A stretch of DNA of 8,012 nucleotides from Alphaproteobacteria bacterium (GTDB lineage Bacteria; Pseudomonadota; Alphaproteobacteria; SP197), in the NCBI GenBank assembly GCA_022822575.1, contig JAJEBJ010000326.1:1-8012 (forward strand), in the 5' to 3' direction. Positions 5,189 to 8,012 of the stretch are shown piece after piece (within the stretch, counting starts at the first letter, position 1; each line of letters starts with the position of its first letter). Position numbers and translations under genes: made by a program. The notes beneath the pieces were generated by a model. The model was not told the origin of the DNA. It saw nothing but the letters and a program-made list of their open reading frames with translations, and ran no database searches.

Positions 5189-6169
5189 TCAGGGGATGAG
5201 GACCGTGGATCCGGTTGTGCGGCGCTCTTCCATGAGTTCGTGGGCCTTTGCGATGTCGGCGAGGTCGAAGGTCTGGCCGATGGTAACCTTCACCTTTCCG
5301 GTTCCCACCATGTCGAAGACGCGCCGGGCGCAGGCTTCGAGTTCGAGGCGCGTCGCCGTGTAGTGATCGAGCGTGGGCCGGGTGACGAAGATCGACCCCC
5401 TGGCCGCCATCAGCAGCATGCGGAAGGGCTCCGGTTCGCCCGAGGACTGACCGAAGGACACCAGGGTGCCTCGTGGGGCGAGGCATGCGAGACTGGATTC
5501 GAAACTCGTGCGGCCGATCGAATCGAACACCACCGGAACGCCCCTGCCGCCCGTTTCGGCACTCACCACGTCTTCAAGCGTTTCCTTGTCCCAAATGACG
5601 GGGACGTGACAGCCGTTCATGCGTGCGAGGCGCGCCTTGGCATCGCTGGAGACGGTGCCGATCACCCGCGCGCCAAGCGCCCTCGCCCACTGGCAGGCGA
5701 TGAGACCGACACCGCCGGCCGCCGCGTGGAAGACGATGGTCTGACCGCGGCGCACGGGAACGCATCGCTCCAGCAGGTACTCGACAGTCATCGCCTTGGT
5801 CATCATGGCGGCGGCAACGGTGTCCTCCATGTCTGCGGGCAGCCGCACCACCCGGGACGCATCGGCGTTCATCGCCTCGGCACAGTTCCCCGGTCCGGTG
5901 AGGACGGCGACACGATCGCCTTCGGCAAGGTGCCCGACACCGGCGCCAAGCGCCTCCACCACACCTGCCGACTCCGAGCCGGGCGTGACGGGAAGATCGA
6001 CGGGATAGAGGCCCCTGCGTTCGTAGATATCGTAGAAGTTGAGCGCGATTGCGGTGTTGCGCACCCGCACCTCACCGGCGCCGGGAGGATCAAGGGCGAC
6101 GTCGGCGAATTCCAGGACCTCCGGGCCGCCACAGCGCGCAAGGCGCACGGCCCTTGTGGTTGCGCTCAC
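5189..6169 (-). CDS. NADPH:quinone reductase (QorA-like, zeta-crystallin family), second tandem copy
   Basis: This 326-residue zinc-free medium-chain dehydrogenase/reductase transfers electrons from NADPH to quinones or similar carbonyl compounds in the cytoplasm. ARCGGPEVLEF starts the catalytic domain, NFYDIYERRGLYP (44-56) is the QOR signature, and HAAAGGVGLIACQWARALGA (148-167) is the nucleotide-binding loop with AAGGVG. FDSIGR, RGTLVSFGQSSG and the final TTGSTVLIP are also standard. It starts with GTG 6169, overlapping the TGA of the upstream paralogue (GTGA), so translation is probably coupled; no purine-rich box precedes it. The loop after GDRV reads AVLTGPGNCAEAM here, against AYPMTAGAYAGERI in its neighbour and a GAY-containing loop in E. 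coli QorA. This points to altered substrate preference, which is inference. Confidence 0.92.
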   Translation of the reverse strand: MSATTRAVRLARCGGPEVLEFADVALDPPGAGEVRVRNTAIALNFYDIYERRGLYPVDLPVTPGSESAGVVEALGAGVGHLAEGDRVAVLTGPGNCAEAMNADASRVVRLPADMEDTVAAAMMTKAMTVEYLLERCVPVRRGQTIVFHAAAGGVGLIACQWARALGARVIGTVSSDAKARLARMNGCHVPVIWDKETLEDVVSAETGGRGVPVVFDSIGRTSFESSLACLAPRGTLVSFGQSSGEPEPFRMLLMAARGSIFVTRPTLDHYTATRLELEACARRVFDMVGTGKVKVTIGQTFDLADIAKAHELMEERRTTGSTVLIP

Positions 6170-7137
6170 GGGAGGAGGACCGTCGAGCCTGTCGTCCGAC
6201 GGCCCTCGAGATCGCGATGGGCGCGCTCGACATCGTCGAGCGCATACCTCTGGTTGATCTCGATCTGCACCTTGCCCGAGCCGACCATGGAGAAGAGGCG
6301 CTCTGCCGAAAGATCAAGGTCCTTGCGGCTGGCAATGTAGTTGGCGAGGCCGGGCCGCGTGTAGTAGAGCGAGCCGCCGGCGGCGAGGCGCGCCGGATTG
6401 AAACTCTCGACCGGGCCTGAGGACTGACCGAAGGAAACCAGGGTGCCGCGCGGCGCCAGGACCGCAAGCGACGCATCGAAGGTGTCCCTGCCGATCGAAT
6501 CATAGACGACCGGAACGCCTTTTCCGCCGGTAATGTCCATCACCCTTTCGGCAATGTCCTCGCTGGACGTGACGATCGGGTGGTCGCATCCATGGGCGGA
6601 CGCGAGAGCGGCCTTTTCCGCGGTCGACACGGTTCCGATCACCCGGACGCCCAGCGCTCTCGCCCACTGGCAGGCGATGAGACCGACACCGCCCGCAGCG
6701 GCGTGAAAGAGAATGGTCTGCCCTTCCTCGACGGGGAATGTCCGCATGAGCAGGTATTCCACCGTCATGCCCTTCAGCATCATGGCGGCGGCGGTCTCGT
6801 CCGACACGCCGTCGGGGATCCGGACCAGGCGGTCTGCCGGCATGATGCGCTCGCCGGCGTAGGCACCGGCGGTCATCGGGTAGGCGACCCTGTCACCGAC
6901 GCCAAGATCCGCGACGCCGGAACCGAGCGCCTCGACGACGCCTGCGGCTTCCATTCCCAGAGTCGCCGGCAAGGCGAGGGGATAGAGGCCGGAACGCTGA
7001 TAGGTGTCGATGAAGTTGAGGCCGATCGCGGTCTGGCGGATAAGAACCTCGCCCGCCCCCGGCTGACCGGCGTCGACCGTCTCGAGGGTCAGGACCTCGG
7101 GGCCACCGACCTTATGGATACGCACGGCACGTGTCAT
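6166..7137 (-). CDS. qorA: NADPH:quinone reductase QorA-type, first tandem copy
   Basis: This 323-residue protein follows E. coli QorA closely from end to end: HKVGGPEVL, NFIDTYQRSGLYP (41-53), GMEAAGVVEALGSGV, GDRVAY, then HAAAGGVGLIACQWARALG (145-163) with the AAGGVG nucleotide loop, VVYDSIGRDTFDASL, RGTLVSFGQSSG and GSLYYTRP. It lacks the zinc-ligand pattern of alcohol dehydrogenases. ATG 7137 has a good AAGGAGA box 5 nt upstream. It begins 45 bp after the stop of the guanidino-enzyme gene and runs into its paralogue by a 4-nt overlap, so the three genes look like one operon. By eye it matches the second copy at more than half of its positions, so the pair arose by an old tandem duplication. 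Confidence 0.94.
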   Translation of the reverse strand: MTRAVRIHKVGGPEVLTLETVDAGQPGAGEVLIRQTAIGLNFIDTYQRSGLYPLALPATLGMEAAGVVEALGSGVADLGVGDRVAYPMTAGAYAGERIMPADRLVRIPDGVSDETAAAMMLKGMTVEYLLMRTFPVEEGQTILFHAAAGGVGLIACQWARALGVRVIGTVSTAEKAALASAHGCDHPIVTSSEDIAERVMDITGGKGVPVVYDSIGRDTFDASLAVLAPRGTLVSFGQSSGPVESFNPARLAAGGSLYYTRPGLANYIASRKDLDLSAERLFSMVGSGKVQIEINQRYALDDVERAHRDLEGRRTTGSTVLLP

Positions 7138-7142
7138 CGGTT

Positions 7143-7149
7143 TCTCCTT
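7143..7149 (-). promoter_or_regulatory. Ribosome binding site of the first quinone reductase gene
   Basis: AAGGAGA on the minus strand lies 5 nt before ATG 7137. It gives this gene strong independent initiation, unlike its downstream paralogue. Confidence 0.65.
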
Positions 7150-7182
7150 TGGTTCCCTGGTGAAGTCCGGGAGGTGGTGGCG

Positions 7183-8012
7183 TCAGTGGACGGAATCACG
7201 GACCAGCGGGCAAGTGGAGCAGTGGATGCCGCCACCGTTGAGATAGACCTTGTCATAATCGATCTCAATGATCTCGATGTTCATCGAGGCGAGAACATCG
7301 GCTGTCCGGTTAGAGATGCCGCGCGGCATGACGACACGGCCGGGCCGGACCGCAAGGCAGTTGATGATGGCGTGGTTGTCCTGGGCCGTGATCTCGACGG
7401 TGCGGATGCCCAGCTCCTTCAGTTTTTCGAGAAAGGCATAGGGAAGCATGTCGGGATCGATGATGGCGACGTCGACGTCGATCATCGTCATGGCGCCGTC
7501 GATGTGGATGGAGTAGCCGGTGAGGTCGACGCGCAGCAATTCGACGCCCTGCCAGGCCAGCACTTCCTCGAGCTGGCGCGCGCCCTCCTCGTTGACGCAG
7601 ATGGACCGGCCGATGACGGCCGTGCGGTGATTGAGCCAGGCGAAACTGCCGCCTTCCACCATGCCCGTGCCGTGGATGGTGCGCAGGATCGGCATGCCAA
7701 GACCGGCGATCGTCTTCGTGACGTGGGCCTCCTCGCCCCGGCGGATCGAACGCGCCAGGCGGCAGATGACACTGCCTCCCTTGATGGCGAACGACGAATC
7801 GCGGGTGTAGATGGATTTCAGGCCATCGGGTTCGATGCTGTCCAGAAAGACCACCTCGACGCCCTCGTTCTGCAGCGTGCGGACCAGACCATCGTGCTGC
7901 GCGCGGAATTCGTCCCAGTCTGGCACCGTATCGCTTTGGAAGTACCAGCCTTTGTCGAGGTCCCCGAACGAACCGATCTCCTCGATTCGCCGGTTGCGGT
8001 CGACGATCTCCA
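7183..8012 (-). CDS. Guanidino-group-modifying enzyme (amidinotransferase/DDAH fold), 5' end off the window
   Basis: The open frame runs to the window edge and gives 275 residues. A GTG at 7926 is only an internal valine, because the frame continues upstream with EIGSFGDLDKGWYFQ. Conserved features of the pentein-fold amidinotransferase/arginine deiminase/dimethylarginine hydrolase superfamily are: YTRDSSF (substrate-binding Asp), VEGGSF near 7643-7660, the catalytic His in YSIHIDG (codon 7504-7506), and the nucleophilic Cys in GGGIHCSTCPL (codon 7219-7221). A second Cys lies three residues later. These enzymes cleave or transfer the amidino group of arginine-like substrates through a Cys-linked intermediate. 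The sequence does not decide between hydrolase and transferase. Two quinone reductases follow in the same direction and a glutamine-synthetase-like ligase lies further on, which hints at use of a guanidino compound as a nitrogen source. Confidence 0.85.
   Translation of the reverse strand, partial: EIVDRNRRIEEIGSFGDLDKGWYFQSDTVPDWDEFRAQHDGLVRTLQNEGVEVVFLDSIEPDGLKSIYTRDSSFAIKGGSVICRLARSIRRGEEAHVTKTIAGLGMPILRTIHGTGMVEGGSFAWLNHRTAVIGRSICVNEEGARQLEEVLAWQGVELLRVDLTGYSIHIDGAMTMIDVDVAIIDPDMLPYAFLEKLKELGIRTVEITAQDNHAIINCLAVRPGRVVMPRGISNRTADVLASMNIEIIEIDYDKVYLNGGGIHCSTCPLVRDSVH

Noticed and set aside
5093..6340. Plus-strand open frame of 415 codons opposite the quinone reductases
   Set aside because: It runs across parts of two real minus-strand genes and shows no recognisable domain, so it is a shadow.

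Overview
The window is GC-rich, with codon use and protein families typical of Pseudomonadota. The integrase, IS1634-type transposase and MntA/HepT relatives suggest an alphaproteobacterium, but that is inference. No rRNA, tRNA or CRISPR array is visible.

Outer, metabolic parts. At 1-519 (minus) lies the N-terminal 173 residues of a glutamine-synthetase-family ligase, cut by the window edge. At 5189-8012 (minus) is a compact three-gene run: a guanidino-group-modifying enzyme (amidinotransferase/arginine deiminase/DDAH fold, 5' end off the window), then two tandem QorA-type NADPH:quinone reductase paralogues whose ends overlap by 4 nt. All four genes face the same way, so they may once have formed one nitrogen-compound gene cluster.

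Inner, accessory part (about 520-5188). This 4.7-kb block separates the ligase from the other metabolic genes and looks like a decaying genomic island. From left to right it holds: (1) a plus-strand tyrosine-recombinase (integrase) remnant with two frameshifts, cut off right after the first catalytic Arg; (2) a short TPR-like scrap; (3) a minus-strand mntA-hepT toxin-antitoxin pair in which both genes are broken, mntA by a 1-nt frameshift and hepT by an in-frame TAA at codon 29; (4) a full-length IS1634-type insertion sequence; (5) a minus-strand DUF433-DUF5615 toxin-antitoxin pair that looks intact.

The key structural result is the reconstruction of the IS insertion. A 14-bp perfect inverted repeat (CCGGAACTTCATCG at 2260-2273 and its complement at 4266-4279) bounds a 2020-bp element, and TTAG directly flanks it on both sides (2256-2259 and 4280-4283). 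The element landed exactly on the stop codon of the DUF5615 toxin gene, and the duplication regenerated the TAA. Removing the element in thought joins DUF433, DUF5615, mntA and hepT into one minus-strand run with about 80 bp between the two toxin-antitoxin modules. The upstream module looks alive and the downstream one is dead.
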